The notes: generated from the sequence alone by a model not told the origin. A stretch of 46,645 bases of DNA from Ichthyophonus hoferi (GCA_002751075.1 NAOQ01000122.1:1385-48029); one strand, 5' to 3'. Positions 1-12,990 are shown, numbered from the stretch's first letter. A program made the numbers and translations.

Positions 1-330
1 CAATCAACTTTGTTCAACTTCCTGGCGCAGTATGTGTTTCCACACGCTGTACCAGTCTGAGAACCTCACTAAATCATTCAAACGGCAGTAGCAACGGGCA
101 GCATGTACAAAGGGCAGGGACGTAATCAACACGAGCTGATGACTCATGCTTACTAGGAATTCCTTGTTGAAGATAATAATTACAATGATCTATCCTCACC
201 ACGATAAAGCTTCAAAAGATTATCCGCACCTTCCGGTAAAGGATGATACTCGTTGACCTCATCAATATAGCAGGCGCGCGGCCTAGAACATCTAAAGGCA
301 TCACAGACCTGTTATTGCCTCAAATTTTCA
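1..330 (-). other. GC-richer patch at the window edge, possible exon(s) or gene relic of unknown family
   Basis: This patch is clearly richer in G+C than the AT-rich DNA that follows. On the minus strand one frame is open for about 42 codons (roughly 310 down to 185), with a stretch reading CYIDEVNEYHPLPEGADN. It is preceded by a plausible acceptor (ending AACAG near 312). A second minus frame is open from about 180 down to 6 and contains NDLVRFSDWYSVWKHILRQE. The two are in different frames and I could not join them with a convincing intron. I do not recognise the family. It could be the end of a gene lying left of the window, or a decayed repeat. Confidence is low. Confidence 0.2.
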
Positions 331-2016
331 TTGATTATACAGTTATAAATTGTCAACTCTTAGAAATTACTATGCAATGAATATAAACAGTTTGCTTGAT
401 GAATCTTATCCACGAAAGCCATGGTAATCAATTTTATCAAGTGGAGATATACAATGGATTGGCAATAAATAAGATACTAATTAGTACACTAAATAGTCAT
501 GATTTTGTATATTTGCATCATCTAAGTCATATACCAACATATTACCAACATATATTTATTACTATCATTTCTACATAAATATATGGTTAATTATAACAAT
601 TAATATTTTGTTAATTTATTATATTTTTTTATGTTTACATTTGCTTTTTTATATATATTTTTTACCATTTTGATTTCTTTCAATGTTCTTTGTATATATT
701 ACATAAAGGTCTACCTAAATACTGTTTTATATTACATCATACTTTTTTATTTCCATCTTGCTCATTCTCTCTCTTACTTTTTTGTTCTATTTTTCATATA
801 CATTTATTATTCTCTTCTATTAATATTTTAATTATTATGATTTTATTTTTCTATTTATTATTATTATTATTATTATTATTAACTAATTCGTTTTAACAAT
901 GACCTGATCTATTGCAGTGCATTTATTTATCTTTTATATTATTTTTCCTAAAGTATATATATATAAAAAGAACTAGGAAAAAATATACTTGCAAAAAAAA
1001 TAATAAACAAATATTGAAATATTACATTTAAGTATTGTTAAACTGTTATAAAAAATTAAGAGCATGCTATAGAACAAGTTACTGAGTATATCTGAAGAAA
1101 TATAGCCTTTTCTGCTAGTATAAGTTATAACTAACTAATTTCAACTGTTCAACAAAGTGAAAAACAATTATGCAATTAGATTAATATATTACATTATAGG
1201 ATAACAATAATATAATATTAACACAGCTGATCTAACTTAACCTAAGTTTAATATTTGATATAAAAAAGTGTAAAGCATATTTAATGATGTGATAACATTA
1301 ACTTACCGGTGGACTTGGGCTGAGTGGGTTAAAGATTGACATTTGAAAACAGAGTACTTTTTTTTTTCTCTTTTTTTTTTTTTTCAGAAAAGATTTGCAT
1401 TCATTATACCACTTTGGTATTAGGATCTGATGTACCCCTTAACCCCCATCCTTACATTTTAATGTCTTGAACATCTCTTCTCCACTATAATTTGCAAATT
1501 AGCCTTCCTTAGTGACTATATAAACCTATAATCATGTACACGTAAAATATCCTTTCAGAGACATCTTCTGTAAATTAGCCCCAAACAGCAAAATGATTAT
1601 TTACATCTCAAGTTACGAAAAAAATTAACATATTTTTGAAACATATATTTGGGAGCCCCTACTGATTTTTAATTTATCATTTTTAATCACCACTCTTTAC
1701 AATATTATATCTTGTTTTATTAAATATTTCTTACATTCTTATGGTTATTAGTTTTCTTTTAACTAAACATCTTGCCTGGTCGGATTATTCTGTTCTACCA
1801 AGGAGTCTATCACATTAAGCTAAGGCAACTTAATATTGAAAGAATATATAATATATCATTAGGAGAATTTTTGCAAATTTTTTATATACGAGTTGATGTA
1901 GTGTAAAAACTAAGAGCAATTTATGACAACCTAATTTGGGACATATTTTGGGCACAGATGTGAATAAAAAATTTCCTTTCAGTTTGTGTACCAGCAATGC
2001 TGTTAATTTTATTGTA

Positions 2017-2655
2017 TTAGAAAGAAATAGTTATGAAAAGAATTATTCTTGTCATAACAAATATTATAAGTGAAGCTACATATTTAGAAGGATATACCAC
2101 GGCAGAATATTTGAAAACAATTGTAGGTATGTTTATATTATAAAATAGGCTTCCAAACCAAATAGCAAGTCTACTGACACTATCCAACCTCTGATTCCAT
2201 ATTTTATACAAGGAATTCTTTAATATCATCATTAACCTGTAGAGTAACCGAAACGGTTCATTGCTGATTATGTTGCCAGAAATAGTAAATACGTATTGTA
2301 TTATCAAGTGACAACTTAATCACTAAGTAGCAAGTTCTTAATGACTTGTTTGTGTTCAAGTATAGTAGGCTTACACAGTAATTTGACTCTCAATATAAAT
2401 CTAGTATATATACTACATAAACTTCTGTTTAACCTTGTAAATGTATCATAATATATAGAACTCATAGACTCACTATCGCTATTGCTATCTACAGTCATAG
2501 ATTGTTTATCAACGTTATTGCCGGAACTATTGTTAAGTTCCTCTAAAAGATTCCTATGTATATCTTCCTCACTGTTATAGGATAATTTAATCCTGGTAAC
2601 GTTTGGTGTAAGCGTCAGTCTCCTCGAAACTACTGTAACTAATTCCTACTAGCGA
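2017..2655 (-). other. Two unassigned minus-strand reading frames, possibly decayed coding DNA
   Basis: A minus frame is open from about 2653 down to 2316 (about 110 codons without needing an ATG). It includes a Ser/Asp-rich stretch (SNSDSESMSSIYYDTF). It is followed, in another frame, by a 96-codon ORF at 2307-2017. Open frames of this length are mildly unusual in DNA this AT-rich. I recognise no domain, and splice signals are unclear. It could be an orphan gene, a relic of a mobile element, or chance. Confidence 0.15.
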
Positions 2656-2686
2656 CACAAAGAGATTAAGTCTTTAGTACGGAACT

Positions 2687-3353
2687 TTGATTGAGATAAC
2701 CCATATAACAGAAAGAATCCAGACTAACTCTGTAGAGGCTGGTTATATAGTTGTTGGCCCAGGTCAAACCAGACGACCTTGTGATAAACACTATAGATAC
2801 GTATATCCCCGTTTAGAGGTTCTGCCAAACTGTGTTTTTAGCAACATATTTTCCAATGACTATTCAAAGAGTCATTTTGTTGCTACGTATCTTGTTTCTA
2901 TCATGCATCATTACGTAGGCCTAAAAACTAATGGCCAACACTATCTAATAACAGTGGTGAATTCCCGAGCTAGACTTCACTGAGCAAACTAGTCCTAATT
3001 AAATATACTTAGTGACACCGGGTACTTAATAAATTATTATTAATTGATCTCTAACTTCTACAAGCTGGTCGACACCTTATTGCAAATGCTATAGATTGTC
3101 TAGAGGCACAATGCAACGCAAACAATTAGCGATGTGTTCCCGTACAAGACATCTTGAAGTATTCAGCCTACTACCTGTAGGAGCTGAAATACTGCAATAT
3201 AATGTGGTTTCAGTTTTTCACAAACATAAGAATGCGTCATCATTCAATCGACAGAGAAAGAAGACCACTCTAAATAATAATAAAGTATTTATTGTAACGA
3301 CGCTTGGAGAGGAAGCTGTATTTGAAAGCTGTTTATTTGTTAAATATGGTTAG
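2687..3353 (+). other. Two unassigned plus-strand reading frames
   Basis: There are two consecutive plus-strand open frames, 2687-2983 (98 codons, containing GYIVVGPGQTRRPCDKHYRY) and 3096-3353 (85 codons). Local G+C is a little higher than in the surroundings. No catalytic motif or known domain was recognised, and I found no convincing splice link between them. They lie head to head with the minus-strand frames at 2017-2655, so the whole 2.0-3.4 kb block may be one old insertion. They may equally be chance ORFs. Confidence 0.15.
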
Positions 3354-3519
3354 ACGACGCCAGTATATCTTTGTTTTTGTGTGTAAAAGGTAAGAATATT
3401 ATTTGAAAAGACACGAACACTGGCTTGGTGCCACCCCTCACCCGTATTTAATCTTAATGCCAAATGGAACACAGTGAGAAGGTCTAAAGATGGTGTTAAA
3501 ACAGGAACAGTAAACTAAT

Positions 3520-3887
3520 CATTCATGAACACTATTAGCAATATTATTACGTAAGTATAGTCTAGATAAAGGAGTTTGTGCCATCTATTGGTGTTAAATA
3601 GCAATCTAAGATAATCGATCAATAATGAACCAGCCAATGACACAGGCCCTGCGACTATATAATAAGCCATTTCAGATCATTTTTTCGGGGTCCAGATAGC
3701 ACATTGCTTAGGCATCCTGCCTATGACAAGTCCTGCTGACTTGCTTAATAATAATAAAATTCTTAGCATATCTGAACTACGTGCATGCAAAGAGGCACGT
3801 TTAAATACCCCGTAATTCGGTATTATTTCTTTTTCTAAACGAATATAGCTACAGGAGCTCTCCTGTCTCTACTTATTATTCCCAACA
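3520..3887 (+). repeat. Dispersed repeat family A, copy 1 (short form)
   Basis: This is one of four diverged copies of the same sequence in the window (others at 8151-8825, 12991-13382 and, inverted, 11653-12290). Shared landmarks in order are a CAGCCAATG block, a TATAATAAGCCATTTC block, a GACAAGTCCTGCTGACTTG block, a TATGCAAA.G block and a final CTCTACTTATTATTCCCAACA. A TATA-like box, an AATAAA-like stretch and a CA end would suit a solo LTR, but the family is not established. The copies are old and well diverged. Confidence 0.6.
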
Positions 3888-4218
3888 TGATAGCATAGAA
3901 AGCTTAAATAGTTTATCAAGGTTACAAAACCTGGTAATTCTAATAAGTTAATTCTTACGCATTACGTCCAGTAAATTTGCAATGGAAAATTATACTCGGG
4001 CACATAGATGCGACAACCCAAACATGCTAGCATGAGGTAGATGATGTAGTTAGTAAAGCACCTATTTTAAAAGAAAAATATGTGATACAATTTAAAGCTT
4101 AATTTAAACTCTCCCAAGCGCCTTTTCACTGCATTATCCTAATGTTTATTAATCTTCCCTTTGTTTTAAAGTAATATATGTAGTTCTTGTTTGGTTCAGT
4201 GGCCATTGTCATTGCTCC

Positions 4219-4238
4219 GTTTCAATCTAGATTGAAAC
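4219..4238. repeat. Perfect 20-bp palindrome
   Basis: The ten bases GTTTCAATCT are followed directly by their exact reverse complement, with no spacer. The symmetry stops at the flanking bases on both sides. It lies in non-coding DNA, about 1.1 kb upstream of the probable RPL35 leader. It could be a dimeric factor site or a small cruciform. No function can be assigned. Confidence 0.7.
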
Positions 4239-5230
4239 CAATCTCAGATCTTTTACTTCGTTGCAAATGCCTTCATACGGGAACAATCTAAAATATTTGA
4301 ATTCAATGTACAAGATAGTTATTAGATACAAATCTGTAAAAAATCTTGTAACAAGCACGACAATTGCATTGGAAAAATTCATGCTAGTGGTTTAATTTCG
4401 TATTCTTTTCATAATTTCAACGGCGTATATATCCTAATCAAATCGATTCATGTCCTCCGACCCGACCCGATGGGATATATTAAATTGTATATGGACCGAT
4501 CTACTGAAGCGCAAAAAAAGATGGCATACTTAGAATATTATATTAAGTACTGCTTAAACCCATCGGAATATAATATATAATGAATATCTATATGTATAGT
4601 TTAATACATTACTAAAAAAAAAGTATACTAACTATTAATGTAGAGGATGATGTACAGTTATGAAGTATTAAAGCTGAGTAATGCCTAGAGGATTGGTATA
4701 TATATATAGGCGATCATAACATCGAACTTAAAACAATTTCCAATCAATAAACATAGCATATTTTATTGGGATGGGAAATTAAATTTCACCATATCAGACA
4801 ACCACCCTTATATAACTGATATATGGCTATATAGAGCAAAAATAGATTACATATACCTTATGGAACGTGTATTGTGTATCTATTTACGTACACATGCGAT
4901 GTATGTGAATAAAGAATCGTATATTAAGTAATTCCCTAAAATCGTATACGTAATACGCATTTGAAACAAAAAGAAGTATTTCGTATGAATGTATATAAAA
5001 AATATAAAAACATTACTGAATTATAGACTTACCATCTCTCTCCAGCTACAATATACAATTTAGATTTCTAACCTATTTGGAAGATAAAAGTAATCATGCG
5101 AATCGGGTCACTACAAACTGATGAATCAGATTCTACAAAGTGCGACAGAAACTACGACAGACAGAACAAATCAAGATTTAATATTTTTATTATAACATCC
5201 GATTGGCTAAAAGTCCCAAATGGCAATAGC

Positions 5231-5340
5231 TTTGACCCGACCCGGTCAGGTTGCAAGGCCTCAGCCTCAATGTCGTCACGTGTATTGAAACCAGCTAAGG
5301 TGCCTTTCACTTTCCTCTTTTCGCCACCCGTGCTTTCTAA
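5231..5340 (+). promoter_or_regulatory. Probable RPL35 promoter and pyrimidine-rich leader exon
   Basis: A GACCCGACCCGG motif (5234-5245) is followed by a C/T-rich tract (about 5301-5337) that ends at a good donor, CTAA|GTAAGC, at 5341. The next strong acceptor upstream of the RPL35 ATG is TTATTCCTAG at 5971, with a CTAAT branch-like sequence just before it. The tract resembles the pyrimidine run in front of RPL7. I infer a non-coding first exon here and a 5'UTR intron at 5341-5971. The transcription start is not visible from sequence. Confidence 0.45.
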
Positions 5341-5988
5341 GTAAGCGACCCTTAGCTCTATGTGAAGGGTAGGGGGGGGGAAAGAAAAAATTACTTGCTA
5401 ATATCTATATTTATTTTTACCTACAAACACCTAGAGAAAGCAAAAAAAATATATACAGGCTGTCGTAGGGTGTCATTTTTTTTGGGGAACTCTTTCAAAT
5501 GTTATTTAGGGTTTGTTTTGGACATTGATGGAAAACCTTGGTCAACGACAAACGATTCAAAAGGAAGAGGAGGATGCAGCACTATTACTTAAACAAATAC
5601 ACAATATATGGAGGAATATTTGACGCCTACCTTTACTTTCCTGGCACTTCAATATGATGTTGCTTATCATCGCATACAATACATAAACTGGCATTAATTA
5701 TTGAATCTCAAAGGCGACTTCGTATTTACTTGTGAGCAATTATGCAACGACGAATTGCTGGCCGTTATATAACATTCAAACGCCTGTGGCCATAGTTTTT
5801 ATTTAAACTACGAGTACAATTCTATATATTATTATAACGGGAGGATAAGCTAATAATATCTGCATAATTTACATGTATTTTTTTCGTAAGAGGAAAGTTT
5901 TCCATAGAAAATGTGAGGATAAAACTAAATATGCCGTTTCGTTTACTAATCAAAGCATGGGTTATTCCTAGCAGAAAGAAAAGGCAAG

Positions 5989-6562
5989 ATGTCGATGAAC
6001 GGACGTGTCAAGGCTTATGAGATCCGCAACAGGAGCAAGGATGAGCTCCTTGGTCAGCTTAAGGACCTCAAGACCGAGCTCGGTCAGCTCCGCGTTGCCA
6101 AGGTCACCGCTGGCGCCGCCTCCAAGCTTGCCAAGATTAAAGTGAGTATGGTTAGGTTTGGTTGAGGATGCAAGGTTATTGTGTACAGCTAAATGATTAA
6201 TCATTAATTGACGTGGGAATCTCTCTGACTAATTGCACTGGAGAAAACATTTTACGTGTTTACTGATAACTGTACATCTACCACATCTTATTGTTCAAAC
6301 TTAATTACAAGTTTCTAACATTTTACTTTATCAGGTCGTGCGCAAGTCCATCGCCCGCGTCCTCACCGTCATGAAGCAGGCTCAGCGTGAGAACCTCCGT
6401 GCCTTCTACAAGGGCAAGAAGTACATTCCCACTGACCTCCGTGTCAAGAAGACTCGCGCCATTCGTCGCCAGATGACCAAGCACGAGGCCACCCAGGTTA
6501 CCAAGCGTGCTGCCCACAAGGCCGTCCACTTCCCCCTCCGCAAGTATGCCATCAAGGCCTAA
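5989..6562 (+). CDS. RPL35: 60S ribosomal protein L35 (uL29)
   Basis: This is a structural protein of the large ribosomal subunit. The uL29 family sits at the polypeptide exit tunnel, next to the SRP and nascent-chain factor docking area. Coding exons are 5989-6141 and 6335-6562 (phase 0, donor GTGAGT, acceptor TTTATCAG), giving 126 aa against about 120-123 in most eukaryotes. The signature [19 protein letters not shown] (aa 53-71), then [20 protein letters not shown] and the end [10 protein letters not shown], are diagnostic and fungal in flavour. The start at [13 protein letters not shown] is preceded by GGCAAG. A second ATG two codons later could also serve. Codon use is very strongly biased to GTC, CTC, AAG, CGT and ACC, as expected for a highly expressed gene and unlike the kinase and NOC2 genes further along. 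The nearest gene, RPL7, is 9 kb downstream on the same strand. Confidence 0.97.
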
Positions 6563-7174
6563 ATAAATAGGGATACCTGTGAAGCGTCATAAGCTATAAA
6601 ATAGCCTAATGCTTTTGTTAAATTTTATTCATGTGATATTTGTGTTGGTTATTGTGTATTTTTATAGCATTTGCATATTAAAGCTCAGACGGGCAGTTTT
6701 TCAGTGGCCCCTGAGTGTCGACGCAATGCAACAGTAATCAATCACTTAAGTCTCTTGTTGATTTGGAGTAGTGTGTGTCTGGAAGACTTTGGTGGATGGT
6801 GGTTTTCACCCCTGCCAGTGGTCCCTGGATATTGCACTGTGATAAATTGACTGACTGGGTGTTTGTACATTTAGATGTTTTATGGGTAGAGGTACAAGGG
6901 AATATTTTTTGTATAGCATTGGTTTTTAATTATGCCTAGGATATTTCTTATTTACTTTTGGAGATTGGTAAGGTAAGTTGCTGAATTATCTTTTAATCGC
7001 ATGTATTTTGCTTTGTCAATGCTGTATACTGTGTAGATACTAATATTATTGGTAGCAATTATGTGACTTTGTTACCCCGACTATTAATGATGCCATTATT
7101 TGGGTATATATATTGATACTGAATTCTTTACTTTTGCAATAGCTGAGATCATAGAGCTATGTATGTTATCAGAC

Positions 7175-7235
7175 ATACCTTGGCTAAAACGAAACTGAAA
7201 CTTCCAAACTATGAATTTTCTTTTAGCCAGGGTAT
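7175..7235. repeat. Short inverted repeat (15-bp arms, 31-bp loop)
   Basis: The left arm ATACCTTGGCTAAAA (7175-7189) is the reverse complement of the right arm TTTTAGCCAGGGTAT (7221-7235) apart from one mismatch. It lies about 0.6 kb downstream of the RPL35 stop codon. It could form a hairpin in RNA if the transcript reached this far, or be the footprint of a tiny inverted-repeat element. Confidence 0.6.
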
Positions 7236-8150
7236 ATTTAAGACAATCTTGGGCAGTCATACTAAAACTATCAAATAGTGTTAATTAATACTGGACTCTG
7301 TTGAGAAATAAATTGGGAACTTGATTCCGTAGTAATATTGAATAAAGGTTGTACAATTTTTATCCTAAATTCTCTGCCTGAATGTAGGTGACTTGATTAT
7401 TACACAAGATGGGATTCCTCAATAAATATTTCTTTTTTTATCTAAATTTATTTAATATCTTAGCAACTGCTATTGTATGTATATGCCAGGGTGCACGGTA
7501 AAACTCCCCTTGGTTCGTGATTACCTTAATTCTGAATGGATATATAGTCATAAGGAGCGAACCTACCTCTATTTATATTTTTTATTTACTAATATAAACA
7601 AATCCTGTACCACTGTTCAAACTATTTGCAAGAGGTGAAAACTAATTCCTGATAAGGTCTACATGAATTGCAGCAAGTCGTTCTCTGGATTTTGTACAAG
7701 GAGAAATTATTCTGATAATGACACCTATAATTATTTACAACCATAATGTATGTAGCTTAATAAGAAATACTAAAGTTTTAAAATTTAACAGTCCTGAAAA
7801 CTTAAAAAGCTCAATATTCTCAACCGAGTTACTTCTACTTCACCTCAATAACAGACTCCACTAACAGCATCAAACAAGTACAACACAGACCAGCTATCTT
7901 TTTGTTGACACTTAGTTGTACCGGCAATAAGATACAAGTGCCTCTTAAAATTATCCAATTGTTGTTGTATTCTCACTCCCGTGGCTGAGGTACAATAAAC
8001 ACCCCGAGGTTCTCTGCTTGGTATTACTAATGATAAGCCAATAATAAAAAACAGTAATGAATTAGTTATTTCCCGTCCCAGAACCCTTCTCTGTGTACTA
8101 ACTACTAAATTATGCGTAATCAGATACAGATTATGCTAAAATAGGAATAC

Positions 8151-8825
8151 TTAACTAATTTATGTATTTCTTTTTATAACTATAACCATTTAAGATTATT
8201 AGTAATTACTATTCGATGTGCAGTTTGGAAAAATATTTTGTGTAATCAAAACCTACCAATCATAGAGCATCTCATTGGTACTAAATGCCAATCAGAGATG
8301 ATGGATCAAAATTGAACCAAACAATGGTAGAGGTCCCACGACCATGTAATAAGCCATTCAGATCATATATTTTCGGTCTGGATAACTCATTGTTTAGGCA
8401 TCCTGCCTAAGACAAGTCTAGCAGCGTTTACCAATGTCTATACAGTCTTGCAACCGCTAGAGGGAGTTACTGCAATATATACTTGTGTTTGTACAACTGG
8501 GTGCCCACAACAATACAGTCTAAAAAGACTGACAATATAACCATCTCTATTTATCCTATAAAAACATATCTTCTAGGGAGTCTCACTAGGTCATCACCCA
8601 ACAACTGACTGTCCAACCAAGTGCGCTCTTCCAATCTAATCAATTTTCTGGGCTTACTCCTTAACTTCTTTTAAATTATTTTTTTAATGAAAAAATATAT
8701 CATAGCCTATCTGTAGTCTGGGTATGCAAAGGAACATGTTAAAATATCCCTTTAATTTGGTATTTTCTCTTCTTCAAAACAAACGTATGTCCTAGGGCCG
8801 CTCCTGCCTACTTATTTTTTAACAG
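8151..8825 (+). repeat. Dispersed repeat family A, copy 2 (long form)
   Basis: It has the same landmarks as copy 1: an upstream block TATTTCTTTTTATAACTATAA, then AATAAGCCATTCAGATCAT, GGCATCCTGCCTAAGACAAG, TATGCAAAGGAACATGTTAA and a CTTATTTTTTAACAG end. It carries an additional central segment of roughly 270 bp that is also present in the inverted copy 4. The central segment in the two long copies aligns over most of its length, so it belongs to the family rather than being a random insertion. Confidence 0.6.
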
Positions 8826-11652
8826 ATATATGTCATTATGTTGAAATAATATGTACGATATATATATTATTCCATAGCTTCATCATATTTTATTATTATC
8901 AAAGAAATATAGATGGATTCAAATCATAACCAATAGTAAGTGTGCTTACTTAGAAATTTTTATGCTTAATTAGGATGTGAGTACCAATATAGTTCACTTA
9001 TGGAATGAGAGGATGCAGTTTAGGTTAGGTTATAATTGATTAAAGATATTAGCAATTTACAACAGAGGTGCATGTGTTTTTTAATACATGAAATGCATGT
9101 TTCTCTTCATTAAAGGGCTAGTAACCTTAACTAAGTTTGTCAGGTTTAAGGTAGAATTTATTCTTAAGTGAGTGACATCTATGATAACTAGAAGTGAGAA
9201 GATTATCTCTATATTACTTTATGAATAAACATTAATGCTATGTATATATGAATGCATGTATAGGGCTCGTTTTAAAATAGTATATTTTTAAAAAATAGCA
9301 TATCAAACCAATCAAGATGGCACTTTCTATGCTCACTTTATATAAAACATTACGATTAATAATTGCCTAAATTTTACTATAGGTGACTCGAGATTAACCT
9401 AAACATAAATTTACTTAAATTAAATTTGCATAATTTTATATTTGAAAATTAAAATTATTTAAATTCTTTTATGTAGATAAGAAACTCTTAAAAAACACTG
9501 TAATAATTATAAATCTGCACCATGGCACATATATTGAACCATTTTACTTTATTTTGTTTCATTTTGAGTATGAGCATCTTTAATTCTAAACAAGTATTCA
9601 AATACGTACACACAACTTAACACGACTTTTTTGTGTAATATCCAATTTTTTTATTTTTGTTTTAATTATTTAAATTTTTGTCCTTGTTTTCGGACTAATT
9701 TTATTTATTATTAAAAATGATTATGGCAAAGCAAATGTTTTGGTGTGACTATAGTACTAAGTTTTTTGTTTTATTTATGTTTTGATATTGGCAACTGTAC
9801 CAATTTACTCTATTATGGTTATATTCAAATATGAAAATGCTCAATTATTAATGATTATATTTTTTCTATTGTGTATTGAGAATTCCGTTAATAATATTCC
9901 TGTCACTGGTTTTTATTACAATTTTGTTGTTGAAAATTTCAATCCTTCATAGTAATAAAAATTAAATAGGGGAGTAAAAGCTAATATATATTAAATTGTT
10001 GCGCGTGGACTTTTAGTAATATTTAAATAAAATTCAATAAAATAGATGAAACCTTATCAAACAACATTACCTAAACATCTTGTTATGTACTTAACTTACA
10101 ATAATTAAGCATAGGCCTATTATAGCAAAAAAAAAAAAAAAAAAAAAGTCTTAAATAAACCATTCCAAGTATTTAGAAAATATATAGTGCAACAGTGAGA
10201 AGATATTAAACAGTATCTGGAATCTAATTAGACGTTAGTCCAACTCTCATTGTTTTTAATCCCCTAATATTATTCAATTACAATCAAATCAATTTTATAT
10301 CTTATCTTTCTAAACTTGCCGTTAAAGTTATGAATCAATCAAAAAGAATAATTTATACAGTGTATATATATATTAATCTCAATATATTCCTTTTTTTTAA
10401 AAAAATTTTTTTCTTGAACTCAGGCCAATATTATTGTTTTTCTCTGTCTCTGTACGTAAAAAAAAGTTGATTTTTTCCTTTTCGCTTTAATGTAAGAACA
10501 ATCGTATTCCATTTTTATGGAAGTAAACATGCATATAAATCATCTTTGCTATCCTTATAGTTTTCCTTACTTTTACATTATTATATTTATGCTATAATTT
10601 TACATGAGCTCATATTTTTTTTTTAAAAAAAAAAAAAATCAGAATTGGTAGTACAATAATGAGTTAGCTAAATTTTTAAACAGGTCTGTTTTTTATGCTA
10701 GTAATAAATGTTGAAGTTATATATATTTTAATAGAAGCCTAAGTATGTTAATTAACACAGTTACAAATTTATAGTTGATAGGACTTTCAAAAAATTAGAT
10801 CATGTAGCAAGAAATATATAACCAATGCTAGATACATTTCACAAAAGGTTGATGTGACAATCATAAAAAACCTACTAGATCAGTTAATAAATATTAAAAT
10901 AAATTTATTTTATTTTATGTTCCCAGAGACGATAATAAATAGATTTAAAACCTGTATGGAAAATATTCCAGCCTTTGCACAACACCGTTCATATAATATT
11001 ATTATACCTGTATCTTAAACAGAATAATTGCATTTAGGATGGTTATTATTTCTAACTTGAGAATATTTGCTATGTACAGAATAATCAACATATAAATGGA
11101 ATGGCTACAAAACACCATCATTCAAAACTATTATTTCCAAGACTATTGGTAGCTAATATACACGCACATATTGCTAACTTTGGTTACTTAAAAACAGCCT
11201 GATAAGTCTTTTTTTCTTCTTCGGAACTAAAGGAAAACACACTAATTTTTATAACTCCAAAAATTAGAACAGTATGTTTACATTACGAAGACAAAAATGT
11301 ATCAACGCACCAACATCAGAGAATGGTAGCAAACAAATAATAGAATTCAGGTTAATCATATATTATTATTGAAGAAAAGTGTTGATATACTATATATAAT
11401 CTTATAATTATATTTTGTTTCGGTTTATTTTCAAAGAAAACTTGATAGATTCATGTCATGAACAGCTTTTTGTAAACTGTAAGCCTACACTTACAGCATT
11501 TGTGTCCTGTCCACAAAAATTAGTTTAACAACAGCAATTTTTTTAATAAGTGTCTATCATTCTGTTGATGGATTTTAGTGACATGTTGTTTAAATTAAAT
11601 AAAAACTAATTATAATATTGGTTACTCATAATGTCAGATATAGTGCTACCAT

Positions 11653-12290
11653 GTTGGAAATAAGTAGAGACAGGCTTGTTCCCCGTAATCTGTAACTATT
11701 TAGAGTTGAGGGAGTACAGAATTAAGAGGTGTTTGAAAATGTCCCTTTGCATACACGGAAAACAAATCTGCCAAAACCTTTTTTTTATTAACCTAGTCAG
11801 GGAAAATGAAGTACTAGGCCCGCAATGTTATTAAACCTAGGAGAGCGCAGTTGGTTGGGCAAGCTAGTTGTTGGCTGATATCCCAATAAGATTCCCAAGT
11901 TATCCAACAGAGGATCAGTTATGCATAGGATAGAGACGGTCACGTTGCCATTATTTGTAGGCTGTTGTGGGCAACTGGTTACTCCAACACAAATATAGAC
12001 TGCTGTAACACCCCTTAACAATTGTAGGACTGTAGAGTCATTGGTAAAAGCTGCTGGACCTAAAACCTATGACCTGAAATGGCTTATTATATAGCTGCAA
12101 GATTGCTGCCATTGACTGGTTCAATCCTGATCGAATGTCTTGGATTAGCGTTTTGCACCAGCATGAGATGACTTCGGATTGGCATACTTAGATTACGCTA
12201 CTCTATTTTGTCAAGCTACACATGCAATAGTGATGGCTAATAATAGTAAATGTTTATATTTTTTATAAAGAAAGATCTAAATTAACTAAA
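11653..12290 (-). repeat. Dispersed repeat family A, copy 4 (long form, inverted)
   Basis: Read on the minus strand, this copy begins with a TTAGTTAATTTAGATCTTTC block, passes through TATATAATAAGCCATTTCAG, and ends with CTGTCTCTACTTATTTCCAACA. It shares the extra central segment with copy 2. The minus-strand ORF at 12021-11797 lies wholly inside that segment and is treated as part of the repeat rather than as a host gene. Confidence 0.6.
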
Positions 12291-12990
12291 TATTTATTTT
12301 TTATCACATAATTTAGGTTCCCCATATATTTTTACTATAAAAAAGGTATATGTTTTTTTATAAAAAAATTAGCAAATTGGTAACCCTCGGTATGTATTTG
12401 CTGACGATTAGAACGAGTTTTTATTTCAACAGGCGACATATTTTATAATTTACAAAGCATATATTTCTCCGCAGTGGATATAATAATTATAGATGATATA
12501 TTAGCAATTTTGACTTATTGTTGCAATAAATTTGTCAGAATTTCTTATACATTTAAATTTGAGACATATATCTCTATAAAAAGATATACAGTATTGGAAG
12601 TAGAATTAATAACCGATGCGCTCGATCTTATTGGATTGTTGTCTAAACTTAACCAATCTAAGTAATTATCATCAGGTAAAGGATAAGTTAGTGCTCTAGC
12701 GTATCCTACTTGTAACTCACACTGCCAATCTGGGCAAACTTACGTTTTTAACTTCTTTCCTTATAATTTATAACCAATATAATAACTATAATCAAAATCA
12801 GTCTAGTTATCAGCAGGGCTTATGAAATCTTCTTTTGACGAATGAACAACACCAGGGACATCTAGTACAGTGTCTGATTATTATAACTCTAACATTTGAA
12901 AGACGAAGGACATCATACTAATACAGGTATAACATACAATTTCCAAAATTTTTTTTTTTTAACTAACATGAATGTTAAAACTGGCATATT

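Larger units (their letters stand above)
331..5230. other. Gene-poor AT-rich region
   Basis: No gene could be supported here. It holds AT-rich sequence with a TTA-type microsatellite near 855-885, several unassigned reading frames between about 1.9 and 3.4 kb, one family A repeat (3520-3887), a perfect 20-bp palindrome (4219-4238) and two short GACCC-type pentamer tracts nearby (4459-4470 and, at the edge of the RPL35 promoter, 5234-5245). Confidence 0.5.

Noticed and set aside
6323-6529. Minus-strand ORF opposite RPL35 exon 2
   Set aside because: A shadow produced by the biased codon use of RPL35. The plus strand matches uL29 throughout.
7490-7570. GGTTCGTGATTACC sequence checked as a possible tRNA T-arm
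   Set aside because: It does not match the T-loop consensus, and no acceptor stem or anticodon arm can be paired around it.
12100-12135. GGTTCAATCC stretch resembling a tRNA-type B box
   Set aside because: It lies in repeat family A copy 4 with no A box at the right distance and no cloverleaf. The other copies do not preserve it well.
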